Assembly (NCBI RefSeq): GCF_002093975.1
Contig: NZ_KZ084329.1
Span: 1,596-65,595, forward strand
DNA: 64,000 bases
From: Thermoactinospora rubra
GTDB taxonomy: Bacteria > Actinomycetota > Actinomycetes > Streptosporangiales > Streptosporangiaceae
Direction of reading: 5' to 3'
Made by a program: the position numbers and the translations under genes
The notes under the pieces: model-generated
Database searches by the model: none
Told to the model about the DNA's origin: nothing
The model's input: the letters and a program-made list of their open reading frames with translations, nothing else
Part shown: positions 17,163 through 26,015 of the stretch, in pieces
Layout: each line of letters opens with the position of its first letter
Position numbering within the stretch: the first letter of the stretch is position 1

Positions 17163-18872
17163 GTGCGACCAAGGGTCGAGGAGGTCCGCATCCAGGGGCT
17201 CGGCGTCATCGACGAGGCCGTGCTGGAGCTGTCGCCCGGGTTCACCGTGGTCACGGGGGAGACCGGCGCCGGCAAGACGATGGTCGTGACGGGGCTCGGG
17301 CTGCTGTTCGGCGGGCGCGCCGACCCCTCGCGCATCCGGCCGGGCGCCGAGCGCGCCACGGTCGAGGGCACGCTTGTGGTCGAGCCCGGCGGCCGGGTCG
17401 CGCAGCAGGTGGAGGACATCGGCGGCGAGATCGAGGACGGCACGCTGATCATCTCCCGCACGGTGTCGGCCGAGGGCCGCTCCCGCGCGTGGCTGGGCGG
17501 ACGCTCGGTGCCCGTCGGCACGCTGACCTACCTGGCCGACGACCTGGTGGCCGTGCACGGGCAGATGGACCAGCAGCGGCTGCTGCAGCCGGCCCGCCAG
17601 CGCGCCGCGCTCGACCGTTACGCGGGGGAGGAGCTCGTCAAGCCCCTGCGCGCCTACACCCAGGCCTACCGGCGGCACAAGCAGGTCACCGCGCAGCTGG
17701 AGGAGCTCACCACCCGGGCCAGGGAGCGGGCGCAGGAGGCCGACCTGCTGCGCTTCGGCCTGGAGGAGATCGAGAAGGTCGCCCCCAAGGCGGGTGAGGA
17801 CGTCGAGCTGCGCGAGGAGGAGGAACGCCTGTCGCACGCCGACACGCTGCGCACCGCCGCCACCGCCGCGCACGAGGCCCTGCTGGGCGACCCGATGGAC
17901 ACCTCCGGCGGCAACCACGACGTGGTGTCGCTGCTGGGCCGGGCCCGGGCGGCCGTCGAGGGCGTGCTCGACCACGACCCGTCGCTGGCCGGCATCGCCG
18001 AGCGGCTGGCCGAGGCGGGCTACCTCATCTCCGACGTGGCCACCGACCTGGCCGCCTACGCCGAGTCGATCGAGGCCGATCCGGTACGGCTGGCCGTGGT
18101 CCAGGAGCGCCGGGCCGCGCTGTCGGGGCTGATGCGCAAGTACGGCGACTCCGCGGCCGCGGTCCTGCAGTGGGCCGAGCGGGCCGCGGCGCGCCTGGCC
18201 GAGCTCGAAGGCGACGACACCAGGATCGAGGAGCTGCGCCAGGAGGAGGCCGAGCTCACCGCCAAGCTGGGCGAGCTGGCCGGCGAGCTGACCCGCGTCA
18301 GGCAGGCCGCCGCCGAGCGCTTCGGCCGGGCCGTGACCGAGGAGCTGACCGCGCTGGCCATGCCGCACGCCCGCGTGGTGGTCCACCTCACCCAGGCCGG
18401 GGAGTTCGGCCCCGACGGCGTCGACGAGGTGGAGCTGCGCATGTCGGCCCATCCCGCCGCGCCGCCCCTGCCGCTGCACAAGGGCGCCTCCGGCGGCGAG
18501 CTGAGCCGCGTCATGCTGGCCATCGAGGTCGTCTTCGCGGGCGCCGACCCGGTGCCCACATTCGTCTTCGACGAGGTCGACGCGGGCGTGGGCGGCAAGG
18601 CGGCCGTGGAGGTGGGCCGCAGGCTGGCCCGCCTGGCCCGCACCGCGCAGGTGATCGTCGTCACCCACCTGCCCCAGGTGGCCGCCTTCGCCGACCAGCA
18701 CCTGGTGGTGGAGAAGTCCGGCGACGGCAGCGTGGTCCGCAGCGGCGTGGTCGCCCTCGACCACGAGGGCCGCGTGCGCGAGCTGTCGCGCATGCTGGCC
18801 GGGCTGGAGGACTCCGAGCTGGGCAAGGCGCACGCCGAGGAACTGCTCGCCCTGGCGGCGGCCGACAAGTGA
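17163..18872 (+). CDS. recN: DNA repair protein RecN
   Basis: A 569-residue SMC-like ATPase that acts in double-strand-break repair. The Walker A is 'VVTGETGAGKTM' (residues 29-40), the coiled-coil arms occupy about residues 150-380, and the C-terminal head has the signature 'KGASGGELSRVMLAIE' and Walker B 'TFVFDEVDAGVGG', then 'IVVTHLPQVAAFAD'. Length is normal. GTG 17163 follows aggagcag. A candidate LexA box lies upstream. Confidence 0.95.
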   Translation: MRPRVEEVRIQGLGVIDEAVLELSPGFTVVTGETGAGKTMVVTGLGLLFGGRADPSRIRPGAERATVEGTLVVEPGGRVAQQVEDIGGEIEDGTLIISRTVSAEGRSRAWLGGRSVPVGTLTYLADDLVAVHGQMDQQRLLQPARQRAALDRYAGEELVKPLRAYTQAYRRHKQVTAQLEELTTRARERAQEADLLRFGLEEIEKVAPKAGEDVELREEEERLSHADTLRTAATAAHEALLGDPMDTSGGNHDVVSLLGRARAAVEGVLDHDPSLAGIAERLAEAGYLISDVATDLAAYAESIEADPVRLAVVQERRAALSGLMRKYGDSAAAVLQWAERAAARLAELEGDDTRIEELRQEEAELTAKLGELAGELTRVRQAAAERFGRAVTEELTALAMPHARVVVHLTQAGEFGPDGVDEVELRMSAHPAAPPLPLHKGASGGELSRVMLAIEVVFAGADPVPTFVFDEVDAGVGGKAAVEVGRRLARLARTAQVIVVTHLPQVAAFADQHLVVEKSGDGSVVRSGVVALDHEGRVRELSRMLAGLEDSELGKAHAEELLALAAADK

Positions 18873-19017
18873 CCGCTCGTGACCTTCCGGCCACCGGGCC
18901 GGCCAGAATTGGACAATGCCGGATAAGGCTTGCCATTAGTCATGTTTCTTGCCGGTATCAGACACGCCGTGCCGTGCTTGGCTCCCGGGCTGCCCGCCTC
19001 TGGCAGGATGGTCAGCG

Positions 19018-20214
19018 ATGAAGGTACCGGGAAACAAGTTGCCGGGCCTGCGCGCCAGGAAGGTCGCCGACCTTCCCGGTCTGACGGCGGTGGCGAGAGT
19101 GGACCGCCGGACCAAGAGACTGACCAAGCGTCTCAGGCCCGGCGAGATCGCGATCATCGACCACGTCGACCTCGACCGGGTCAGCGCGGAGGCCCTGGTG
19201 TCGTGCGGCGCGGCGGCGGTGGTCGACGTGGCCAGCGGCATCAGCGGCCGCTATCCCAACCTCGGCCCCCAGATCCTCGTCGAGGCCGGCGTGCCGTTCG
19301 TCGACAACGCCAGCCCCGAGCTGTTCGAGCGGGTCAGGGACGGCGACGTCGTGCGCCTGCACGAGGGCATCGTCTACCGCGGCGACGAGGTGATCGGCAA
19401 GGGCGAGGTCCAGACCGCCGACAGCGTCGAGGCGGCCATGGCCGAGGCGCGCGCCGGGCTGGCGGTGCAGATCGAGGCCTTCGCGGTCAACACCATGGAG
19501 TACGTCCGCGGCGAGGGCCGGCTGCTCATCGACGGCGTGGGCGTGCCGGAGATCCGCACCCGCATCGAGGGCCGCCACGTCCTCATCGTGGTGCGGGGCT
19601 ACCACTACCGCGAGGACCTGGCCCTGCTGCGGCCCTACATCCGCGAGTTCCGCCCGGTCCTCATCGGCGTCGACGGCGGCGCCGACGCCCTGCTGGAGGC
19701 CGGCTACCTGCCCGACATCATCGTCGGCGACTTCGACTCGGTGTCCACCAAGGCGCTGTCGTGCGGCGCGGAGCTGGTCGTCCACGCCTACCGCGACGGC
19801 CGCGCGCCGGGCCTGGACCGGGTGCGCCAGCTCGGCAGGGAAGCGGTGATCTTCCCGGCCACGGGCACCAGCGAGGACATCGCCATGCTGCTGGCCGACG
19901 ACAAGGGCGCCGAGCTGATCGTCGCCGTCGGCACCCACTGGACCATGGAGGAGTTCCTCGACAAGGGCCGCTCGGGCATGGCCAGCACCTGGCTGACCCG
20001 CCTGCGCGTGGGCAGCAAGCTCGTCGAGCCCAAGGGCGTCAGCCTGCTGTACCGCAGCAGGATCTCCTGGCCGTCGCTCATCCTGCTCGTCGTGGCCGCG
20101 CTCGTCACCATGGGCGTGGCGCTGTATGTCTCGCCGCTGGGCCAGACCTGGTGGAACGGCGTGCAGAACTTCTGGAACGGCTTCGTCTTCTGGCTGGTCG
20201 GACTCTTCTCGTGA
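19018..20214 (+). CDS. steA: SteA-type cytokinetic-ring/division protein
   Basis: A 398-residue protein of the SteA family, described in corynebacteria as a cell-division-site partner of SteB. The middle (about 180-330) resembles a thiamin-pyrophosphokinase fold ('VLIGVDGGADALLEAG', 'DIIVGDFDSVS', 'ATGTSEDIAMLLA'). A single membrane helix near residues 349-368 ('SLILLVVAALVTMGVALYV') is followed by a tryptophan-rich tail. The start is ATG 19018 with AGGA upstream. Its stop overlaps the next GTG by 4 nt. The 145-bp gap after recN has no evident terminator. Confidence 0.87.
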   Translation: MKVPGNKLPGLRARKVADLPGLTAVARVDRRTKRLTKRLRPGEIAIIDHVDLDRVSAEALVSCGAAAVVDVASGISGRYPNLGPQILVEAGVPFVDNASPELFERVRDGDVVRLHEGIVYRGDEVIGKGEVQTADSVEAAMAEARAGLAVQIEAFAVNTMEYVRGEGRLLIDGVGVPEIRTRIEGRHVLIVVRGYHYREDLALLRPYIREFRPVLIGVDGGADALLEAGYLPDIIVGDFDSVSTKALSCGAELVVHAYRDGRAPGLDRVRQLGREAVIFPATGTSEDIAMLLADDKGAELIVAVGTHWTMEEFLDKGRSGMASTWLTRLRVGSKLVEPKGVSLLYRSRISWPSLILLVVAALVTMGVALYVSPLGQTWWNGVQNFWNGFVFWLVGLFS

Positions 20215-21161
20215 TCGATTTCCGCTACCACCTCGTGTCCATCGTCGCCATCTTCCTGGCGCTGGCCACCGGCATCGTGCTGGGCACCACCGTCCTGCAG
20301 GAGCCGGCGCTGCAGTCCGCCAGGCAGGTGACCGACACGCTCAACAAGGAGACCGACGACCTGCGCGGCCAGCTCGACGTCCTGCGCAAGCGCGAGAGGG
20401 GCAACGACTCCTTCGTCGCCGCGCTGACCCAGGAGCTGGTGAGCGGGCGGCTGGCCGGCCAGCGTGTGGTCCTGGTCGAGGTGCCCGGCCTGAACTCCTC
20501 CCTGCGCGAGCAGCAGGAGCAGGTGTTGACGCAGGCCGGCGCGGCCGTGACCGGCCGCATCGCGCTCACCGAGGCCTACACCGACCCCAAGTCCACCCTG
20601 CTCGACCAGCTGTCCGCCCAGTTCAAGCCGGCCGCCGTCGCCTTCCCGGAGAACGCCTCGCAGTACCAGAAGGCCGCCACGGTGCTCGGCGCGGCGCTCA
20701 TGGGCAAGGAGGACGCCGCCACGCCGGTGGCCGGCACGACGCTGGCCGCCTTCGAGCAGGCGGGCGTCATCAGCGTCGAGGAGGAGATCACCGACCGGGC
20801 GACGCTCGCGGTGATCTTCGCTCCCGAGACCGTCTACTCGGGCGAGAACGCCGACACCCAGGCGGGCGCGATCGTCGAGCTCGCCTCCGGGCTGGACGCC
20901 GCCGGGCGCGGCGCGGTCGTCACCGCCACGGCCGCCGCCACGGCTCCCGGCGGCCTCATCGCGGCGGTGCGCGACGACAGCGAGGCGGCCGCCCAGGTCT
21001 CCACCGTCGACTCGCTCGACATGCCCTCGGGCCGCGTCGTGGTCGTCTACGCTCTGCGGGAGCAGATCGACGGGGGAGCCGGGCAGTACGGCATCGGCAC
21101 GGGCGGCAAGACGTTCCAGCCGCCGGTGGCCTCCCCCAGTCCCACTCCCACAGGAGGCTGA
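20211..21161 (+). CDS. steB: SteB/MctB-type membrane protein
   Basis: A 316-residue protein with one N-terminal membrane helix (residues about 8-26, 'LVSIVAIFLALATGIVLG'), then a coiled coil (about 38-70) and an extracytoplasmic alpha/beta domain. This is the copper transporter MctB/SteB family: MctB is an outer-envelope copper-handling protein in mycobacteria, and SteB partners SteA in division. Pairing with steA argues for the SteB role. The start GTG overlaps the steA stop. Confidence 0.85.
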   Translation: MIDFRYHLVSIVAIFLALATGIVLGTTVLQEPALQSARQVTDTLNKETDDLRGQLDVLRKRERGNDSFVAALTQELVSGRLAGQRVVLVEVPGLNSSLREQQEQVLTQAGAAVTGRIALTEAYTDPKSTLLDQLSAQFKPAAVAFPENASQYQKAATVLGAALMGKEDAATPVAGTTLAAFEQAGVISVEEEITDRATLAVIFAPETVYSGENADTQAGAIVELASGLDAAGRGAVVTATAAATAPGGLIAAVRDDSEAAAQVSTVDSLDMPSGRVVVVYALREQIDGGAGQYGIGTGGKTFQPPVASPSPTPTGG

Positions 21162-21162
21162 C

Positions 21163-21990
21163 ATGGCTCGCGCGCTGGTGGGCGCCCTGGCCGGAGCGGC
21201 GATCGGCGCCCTGGCGGCCCGCGCCGCCTACACCGCTCTCACCCGCCGCCCCGGCAAGCGCTGGGAGCGCACCAACCACCGGGGCGAGACGCTCACGCTG
21301 CTGGAGGGCCCCGCGCTGGTGGCGGGCTCGGCCGCCGGCGCCGCGCTGGCCCCCGGCCTGCCGCCCCGCGTACGGCTGGCCGCGCTGCTGGCCGGAGCCG
21401 GCAGCGGCGCGCTGGGCGCCTACGACGACCTGTACGGCACGGCCTCCTCCAAGGGGTTCAAGGGCCACCTGGGCGCCCTGGCGCGCGGCGAGGTGACCAG
21501 CGGCGCGGTCAAGATCCTCGGCATCGGCGCCACCGGGCTGGCCTCGGCCGCGCTGGTCTCCCGCGGGCCCGTCGACACCGCGCTCAACGGGGCGCTGATC
21601 GCGGGCAGCGCCAACCTGGCCAACCTGTTCGACCTGCGTCCCGGCCGCGCCATCAAGGTCGGCCTGCTGGCGGGGGCGCCGCTGCTGGCCGCCTCGCTGC
21701 TGCGGGACCGGCCGGCCGCCGCCGCGCTGGCCGCCGTCCCGCTGGGCGCGGCGGGGGCGCTGCTGCCGGAGGACCTCGGCGAGCGGGCCATGCTGGGCGA
21801 CGCGGGCGCCAACGCCCTCGGCGCGCTGCTCGGCCTGGCCGCCGCCACGCAGCTGGGCCGTCCGGGCCGCCTGGCGGTGCTCGGCACGGTCGCCGCGCTC
21901 ACCGCCGCCTCGGAGAAGGTGAGCTTCACCCGCGTCATCGCCGGCAACCGCGTGCTGAACAAGCTCGACATGCTGGGCCGGCGGCCCTGA
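21163..21990 (+). CDS. MraY/WecA-like polytopic membrane protein
   Basis: A 275-residue, alanine-rich membrane protein with about 7-8 predicted helices, related to the GT4 phosphoglycosyl transferases MraY/WecA. The acidic 'GAYDDLYG' (about residue 84) matches the Mg-binding DD motif, 'NLANLFDLRPGRAIK' matches the NxxNxxDGxxG block in degenerate form (LRPG for DGxxG), and 'MLGDAGANALGALLG' matches the conserved GDxGs. It is shorter than MraY (about 350). It probably transfers a phospho-sugar to polyprenyl phosphate, or is a degenerate relative. AGGAGG lies 6 nt upstream of the ATG. Confidence 0.75.
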   Translation: MARALVGALAGAAIGALAARAAYTALTRRPGKRWERTNHRGETLTLLEGPALVAGSAAGAALAPGLPPRVRLAALLAGAGSGALGAYDDLYGTASSKGFKGHLGALARGEVTSGAVKILGIGATGLASAALVSRGPVDTALNGALIAGSANLANLFDLRPGRAIKVGLLAGAPLLAASLLRDRPAAAALAAVPLGAAGALLPEDLGERAMLGDAGANALGALLGLAAATQLGRPGRLAVLGTVAALTAASEKVSFTRVIAGNRVLNKLDMLGRRP

Positions 21991-21995
21991 CGGCC

Positions 21996-23621
21996 GTGTC
22001 CCCCCGGACGGTGAAAGGCGTCGCCGCGGCCGCGGCGCTCATCGCGGTCATCACGATGGCCGCCCGCGTGGCGGGCTTCGGCCGCTACCTCGTGCAGTCC
22101 TCGGCGCTGGGCAACGGCTGCCTGAACACCGCCTACAGCACCGCCAACTACGTCCCCAACATCGTCTTCGAGCTCGTCGCGGGCGGCGCGCTGGCCGGCA
22201 TGGTCGTCCCCGTGCTGGCGGCCGCGGCGGCCGACCCGGCGCGGCGCGAGGAGGCGGGCCGGATCGCCTCGGCCCTGCTCACGTGGGTGACCGTGGTGCT
22301 GGTGCCGCTCACGGTCCTCATCGCCGTGCTGGCCGAGCCCATCGTGCGGCTGCTGACCGGCGACGACGTCCCCGGCTGCCGGGTCGAGCAGGTGGTCGGC
22401 GTCGGCGCCGACATGCTCAGGGTCTTCGCCGCGCGCATGCTGTTCTTCGGCTGGGCCGTCGTGCTGTACGGGGTGCTGCAGGCCCACCGCCGCTTCCTCG
22501 GCCCGGCCCTGGCGCCGCTGGTCTCCAGCCTCCTCATCGTCGGCTCCTACGTGGCGTTCCTGCCCGTCGCCCGCGACGCCCAGGGGGATCTGGGCCGCCT
22601 GTCCGAGGCGGGCGAGCTGACGCTGTCGCTCGGCGCCACGGTCGCCGCCGCCGGGATGGTCCTGACCGTGCTGGGCCCGGTCGCCCGGCTGCGCCTGCGC
22701 TGGCGGCCCTCGCTGCGCTTCCCGCCGGGCGTGGCCGCGCGGGCCCGCGCGCTGGGGCTGGCCGGGGTGGCCGTGCTCGTCGCCCAGCAGGTGGCGCTGG
22801 TGGTGGCCATCCGGCTGGCCAACGACGCCGGGGGCGCGGGCGCGGTGCCGGTCTACAGCTATGCGTGGGCGCTGCTGCAGCTGCCGTACGCGGTGCTGGC
22901 CGTCCCGATCGGCACCAGCGCCTTCCCCGCCCTGTCCACGCGGGCCGCCGAGGGCGACAAGGCGGGCTTCGCCGCCCTGGCGGCGGCGGGCACCCGCGCG
23001 GTGCTGCTGCTGTCCGGCCTGGCCGCGGGCGTCATGGCGGCCGTCGCGATCCCCGTGGCCCGGGTGTTCATGCTCGGTACGGCGGGCGCCGGGCCGGAGA
23101 TGATGGCCTGGGGGGTGGCGCTGTTCGCCCCCGGCCTCATCGGGTATTCGGCGCTGTTCCACCTGGGGCGCGTGCTGTACTCCGCCGGGCACGGCCGCGC
23201 CGCCGCGACCGCGACCGTGACCGGCTGGCTGGTGACGCTGGCCGCCCAGCCGCTGTTCGTCCTGCCGGCTCGCGGGCCCGAGCAGGTGGTGGGCGGGCTG
23301 GCGCTGGGCGGCACGCTCGGCATGACCGTCGGCGGGGTGCTGATCTGCCTGGCCGTACGGCGGGCGCACGGCAGCGCCGCGCTGGCCGGGTGCGGGCGGG
23401 CCCTGGCCGCGGCCGTGGCCGGGGCGGCGGTGGCGTGCCTGGCCGGGATGGGGCTGGCCTGGCCGCTGGCGGACCTGGGCCGGTGGGGCAGCGTGGCCGC
23501 CGCGGTGGCGGTGGCCGTGGTCGCCGCCGGGGCGTTCCTCGGGGCCGCCCTCGGGCTGGACCGCGGCGACGTCCGGGATGCGCTGGGGCGCGTGCTGCAC
23601 CGGGGAGGCGGCCATGGCTGA
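21996..23621 (+). CDS. MurJ-like lipid II flippase (MOP superfamily)
   Basis: A 541-residue polytopic protein with roughly 13-14 membrane helices, MATE/MVF type. Recognisable blocks are 'AARVAGFGRYLVQSSALG', 'YSTANYVPNIVFELVAGGAL', and 'LLQLPYAVLAVPIGTSAFP' with 'ALSTRAAEGD'. It probably flips lipid-linked cell-wall precursors; another MurJ may exist elsewhere, so this could be a paralogue with a different lipid substrate. The GTG start lies 5 nt after the previous stop. It overlaps the next gene by 8 nt. Confidence 0.82.
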   Translation: MSPRTVKGVAAAAALIAVITMAARVAGFGRYLVQSSALGNGCLNTAYSTANYVPNIVFELVAGGALAGMVVPVLAAAAADPARREEAGRIASALLTWVTVVLVPLTVLIAVLAEPIVRLLTGDDVPGCRVEQVVGVGADMLRVFAARMLFFGWAVVLYGVLQAHRRFLGPALAPLVSSLLIVGSYVAFLPVARDAQGDLGRLSEAGELTLSLGATVAAAGMVLTVLGPVARLRLRWRPSLRFPPGVAARARALGLAGVAVLVAQQVALVVAIRLANDAGGAGAVPVYSYAWALLQLPYAVLAVPIGTSAFPALSTRAAEGDKAGFAALAAAGTRAVLLLSGLAAGVMAAVAIPVARVFMLGTAGAGPEMMAWGVALFAPGLIGYSALFHLGRVLYSAGHGRAAATATVTGWLVTLAAQPLFVLPARGPEQVVGGLALGGTLGMTVGGVLICLAVRRAHGSAALAGCGRALAAAVAGAAVACLAGMGLAWPLADLGRWGSVAAAVAVAVVAAGAFLGAALGLDRGDVRDALGRVLHRGGGHG

Positions 23622-24720
23622 GGGGGCGCGCGTGCTGCTGGTGCTGGGCACCAGCGCGGGCGGCGTGGGGCGGCACGTGCGGATGCTGGCCGAGGAGCTG
23701 GGACGGCGCGGCCACCGCGTGGTGGTCGCCGGGCCGCGCGCCACCGAGGAGGCGTTCGGCTTCACGCGCGCCGGCGCGGGCTTCGCCGAGGTGGCCGTCG
23801 CCGACCGGCCGCGCCCGGCGGGCGACCTGCGGGCCGTGGCCGCCCTGCGGCGCCTGGCCGGCGAGGCCGGCGTGGTGCACGCCCACGGGCTGCGGGCCGG
23901 GGCGCTGGCCGCGCTCGGCCGCAGGCGGGGCGTGCCGCTGGTGGTGACCCTGCACAACGCGCTCACGACCGGCGGCCTGGTCGGCGCGGTCTACGGCGTG
24001 CTGGAGCGGATTGTGGCCGGGCGCGCCGACCACGTCCTGGTCGTCTCGCCCGACCTCGGCGAGCGCATGGCCGCCCTGGGCGCGCGGCGGGTCTCGCCCG
24101 CCGTGGTGCCCGCCCCCGCGCTGCGGGCGCCGGCGCGCGCCCCCGAGGAGGTGCGTGCCGAACTCGGCGCCCTGGGGCGGCCCCTCGTCCTCACCGTCGC
24201 CCGGCTGGCCCAGCAGAAGGGCCTGGAGGCCCTCCTGGACGTGGCCGCGGGCCCCTGGCCGGAGGGCGCGCCGCTGTTCGCGGTCGCCGGCGACGGCCCG
24301 CTGCGGGCGGCGCTGCAGGCCAGGATCGACCGGGAGGGCCTGCCGGTGGTGCTGCTGGGGGACCGGGCGGACGTGCCCGACCTGCTGGCCGCCGCCACGG
24401 TCGTGGTGTGCCCCAGCCGCTGGGAGGGCCAGCCGCTGAGCCTCAGCGAGGCGCTGATGGCCGGCCGGCCCGTGGTCGCCACGGCCGTGGGCGGCATCCC
24501 CGGCCTGCTCGGCGACGCCGGGGTGCTGGTGCCGTACGGAGATGTGGAGGCGATGCGCGCCGCCGTACGGAGGCTGACCGCGGACCCCGACGAGGCGGGC
24601 AGGCTCGCGAGGGCGGCGGCCCGGCGGGGCGGGCGGCTGCCGGACGCGAGGGCGGCCGTGGAGGCGGTGCTCGCCGCCTACCGGGCCGCGGGCCTGAGCG
24701 GCGCTTGGCCGGAAACTTAG
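23614..24720 (+). CDS. GT4-family glycosyltransferase
   Basis: A 368-residue GT-B-fold retaining glycosyltransferase. The N-terminal domain starts 'VLLVLGTSAGGVGRHVRMLAEEL'; the C-terminal donor-binding domain shows 'LVLTVARLAQQKGLEALLD', 'FAVAGDGPLRAAL', and 'CPSRWEGQPLSLSEALMAGRPVVAT' (in parts), including the EX7E-like motif. The donor and acceptor are unknown; linkage to the MraY-like and MurJ-like genes suggests a cell-envelope glycan. GGGGAGG precedes the ATG inside the upstream gene. Confidence 0.85.
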   Translation: MAEGARVLLVLGTSAGGVGRHVRMLAEELGRRGHRVVVAGPRATEEAFGFTRAGAGFAEVAVADRPRPAGDLRAVAALRRLAGEAGVVHAHGLRAGALAALGRRRGVPLVVTLHNALTTGGLVGAVYGVLERIVAGRADHVLVVSPDLGERMAALGARRVSPAVVPAPALRAPARAPEEVRAELGALGRPLVLTVARLAQQKGLEALLDVAAGPWPEGAPLFAVAGDGPLRAALQARIDREGLPVVLLGDRADVPDLLAAATVVVCPSRWEGQPLSLSEALMAGRPVVATAVGGIPGLLGDAGVLVPYGDVEAMRAAVRRLTADPDEAGRLARAAARRGGRLPDARAAVEAVLAAYRAAGLSGAWPET

Positions 24721-24765
24721 CTGAAACTGGGATGAAAAGGTCTCCCTGCGGCGTTCATCTATACT

Positions 24766-24885
24766 GCTTGCCTTGGGAGGGGAGTATCCCTTCGCGGTAG
24801 TCTCGTCATCACGGTTCAGTCCGACGCCATCGGGCCCCCGGGGCTGCCGGTCCGCGCTGTCGCTGGCGGGAGAGACCTCCGGCTG
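24766..24885 (+). promoter_or_regulatory. yybP-ykoY (manganese) riboswitch
   Basis: The leader shows both conserved halves of this aptamer: GGGGAGTA at 24779-24786, and GGGAGAGACCT at 24867-24877 before a closing strand (CTCCGGC) that can pair with the 5' side. Between them lie GC-rich helices including ggcccccgg/ccggg-type pairing. A -10-like TATACT at 24760-24765 would start the RNA just before the aptamer. It precedes a TerC gene, the classic partner of this Mn2+-sensing riboswitch. The exact ends are approximate. Confidence 0.8.
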
Positions 24886-24916
24886 TCAGTCATGCGTGCC
24901 GGAAGGTTGTTGAATC

Positions 24917-25912
24917 GTGGTTGTACCTGTTTGGGCGTGGATCGCCGTCATCGCCGGACTCCTGCTCGTCGTCGCCGTCGACCTGTGGATCGTCGACCGG
25001 GGCGAGGCGCGGGAGTTCTCTATGCGCCAGGCGACCTTCTGGGTCAGCTTCTATGTGGTGCTCGCCATCGCCTTCGGCTTTTTGATCTGGGCGACGGCCG
25101 GCGGCGTGAGGGCGGGTGAGTTCTTCGCCGGGTACATCACCGAGTATTCGCTCAGCGTCGACAACCTGTTCGTGTTCTTCATCATCATGAGCAGGTTCGC
25201 CGTGCCACGCGTCTACCAGCACAAGGTCCTGCTCGTCGGCATCCTCATGGCCCTGGTGATGCGGGGCATCTTCATCGCCCTCGGCGCGGCGGCCCTGCAG
25301 CGGTTCAGCTGGCTGTTCTACCTGTTCGGCGCCTTCCTGATCTACACCGCGATCAACCTCGTCCGCCACCACGTCAAGGGCGAGGACGAGGAGTTCCAGG
25401 AGAACGCGGTGCTCCGCTGGGTGCGCAGGGCGTTCCCCACCACCGACACCTACGTCGGCTCCAAGGTCACCGTCAAGATCGACGGCAGGCGCATGGTCAC
25501 CCCGATGCTGATCGTCATGGTCGCCATCGGCAGCACCGACCTGCTGTTCGCGCTCGACTCCATCCCGGCCATCTTCGGCCTGACCACCGACCCGTTCATC
25601 GTCTTCACCGCCAACGCCTTCGCCCTGATGGGCCTGCGCCAGCTGTACTTCCTGCTGGGCGGGCTGCTGGAGCGCCTGGTCTACCTCAGCTACGGCCTGG
25701 CGTTCATCCTCGGCTTCATCGGGGTTAAGCTGATCCTCGAGGCGCTGCACCTGGGCGGGGTCTCCTGGGCCCCCGAGATCCCGATCTCGGTGTCCCTGTC
25801 GGTCATCGCCGGGACCATGGTGATCACCACGGTCGCGAGCCTGCTCAAGTCCCGCCGCGAGGCGCGCAAGCCCGAGAGCCCCGTCTCCAAGGCGGACCTT
25901 CGCCAGGGCTAG
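24917..25912 (+). CDS. TerC-family membrane protein, probable Mn2+ exporter
   Basis: A 331-residue integral membrane protein with about 8-9 helices. The TerC motifs are present: 'YITEYSLSVDNLFVFFIIMS' (with the metal-binding Asp/Asn), 'FALDSIPAIFGLT' and 'NAFALMGLRQLYFLL'. Family members such as Alx, MeeY and MeeF export manganese, partly to supply exported enzymes. The upstream yybP-ykoY element implies induction by Mn2+. GTG 24917 is the start that matches the family N-terminus; GGAAGG lies 11 nt upstream. Confidence 0.88.
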   Translation: MVVPVWAWIAVIAGLLLVVAVDLWIVDRGEAREFSMRQATFWVSFYVVLAIAFGFLIWATAGGVRAGEFFAGYITEYSLSVDNLFVFFIIMSRFAVPRVYQHKVLLVGILMALVMRGIFIALGAAALQRFSWLFYLFGAFLIYTAINLVRHHVKGEDEEFQENAVLRWVRRAFPTTDTYVGSKVTVKIDGRRMVTPMLIVMVAIGSTDLLFALDSIPAIFGLTTDPFIVFTANAFALMGLRQLYFLLGGLLERLVYLSYGLAFILGFIGVKLILEALHLGGVSWAPEIPISVSLSVIAGTMVITTVASLLKSRREARKPESPVSKADLRQG

Positions 25913-26015
25913 CGCGACGGCGGCCGACGCGCTTTGCTGGTGAGGGTCATGCCGTGACCTATGTACCATCACGCAAGGCGCTGCCTCACAAGTCATCCAC
26001 ATCAAAAGGTTGTCC

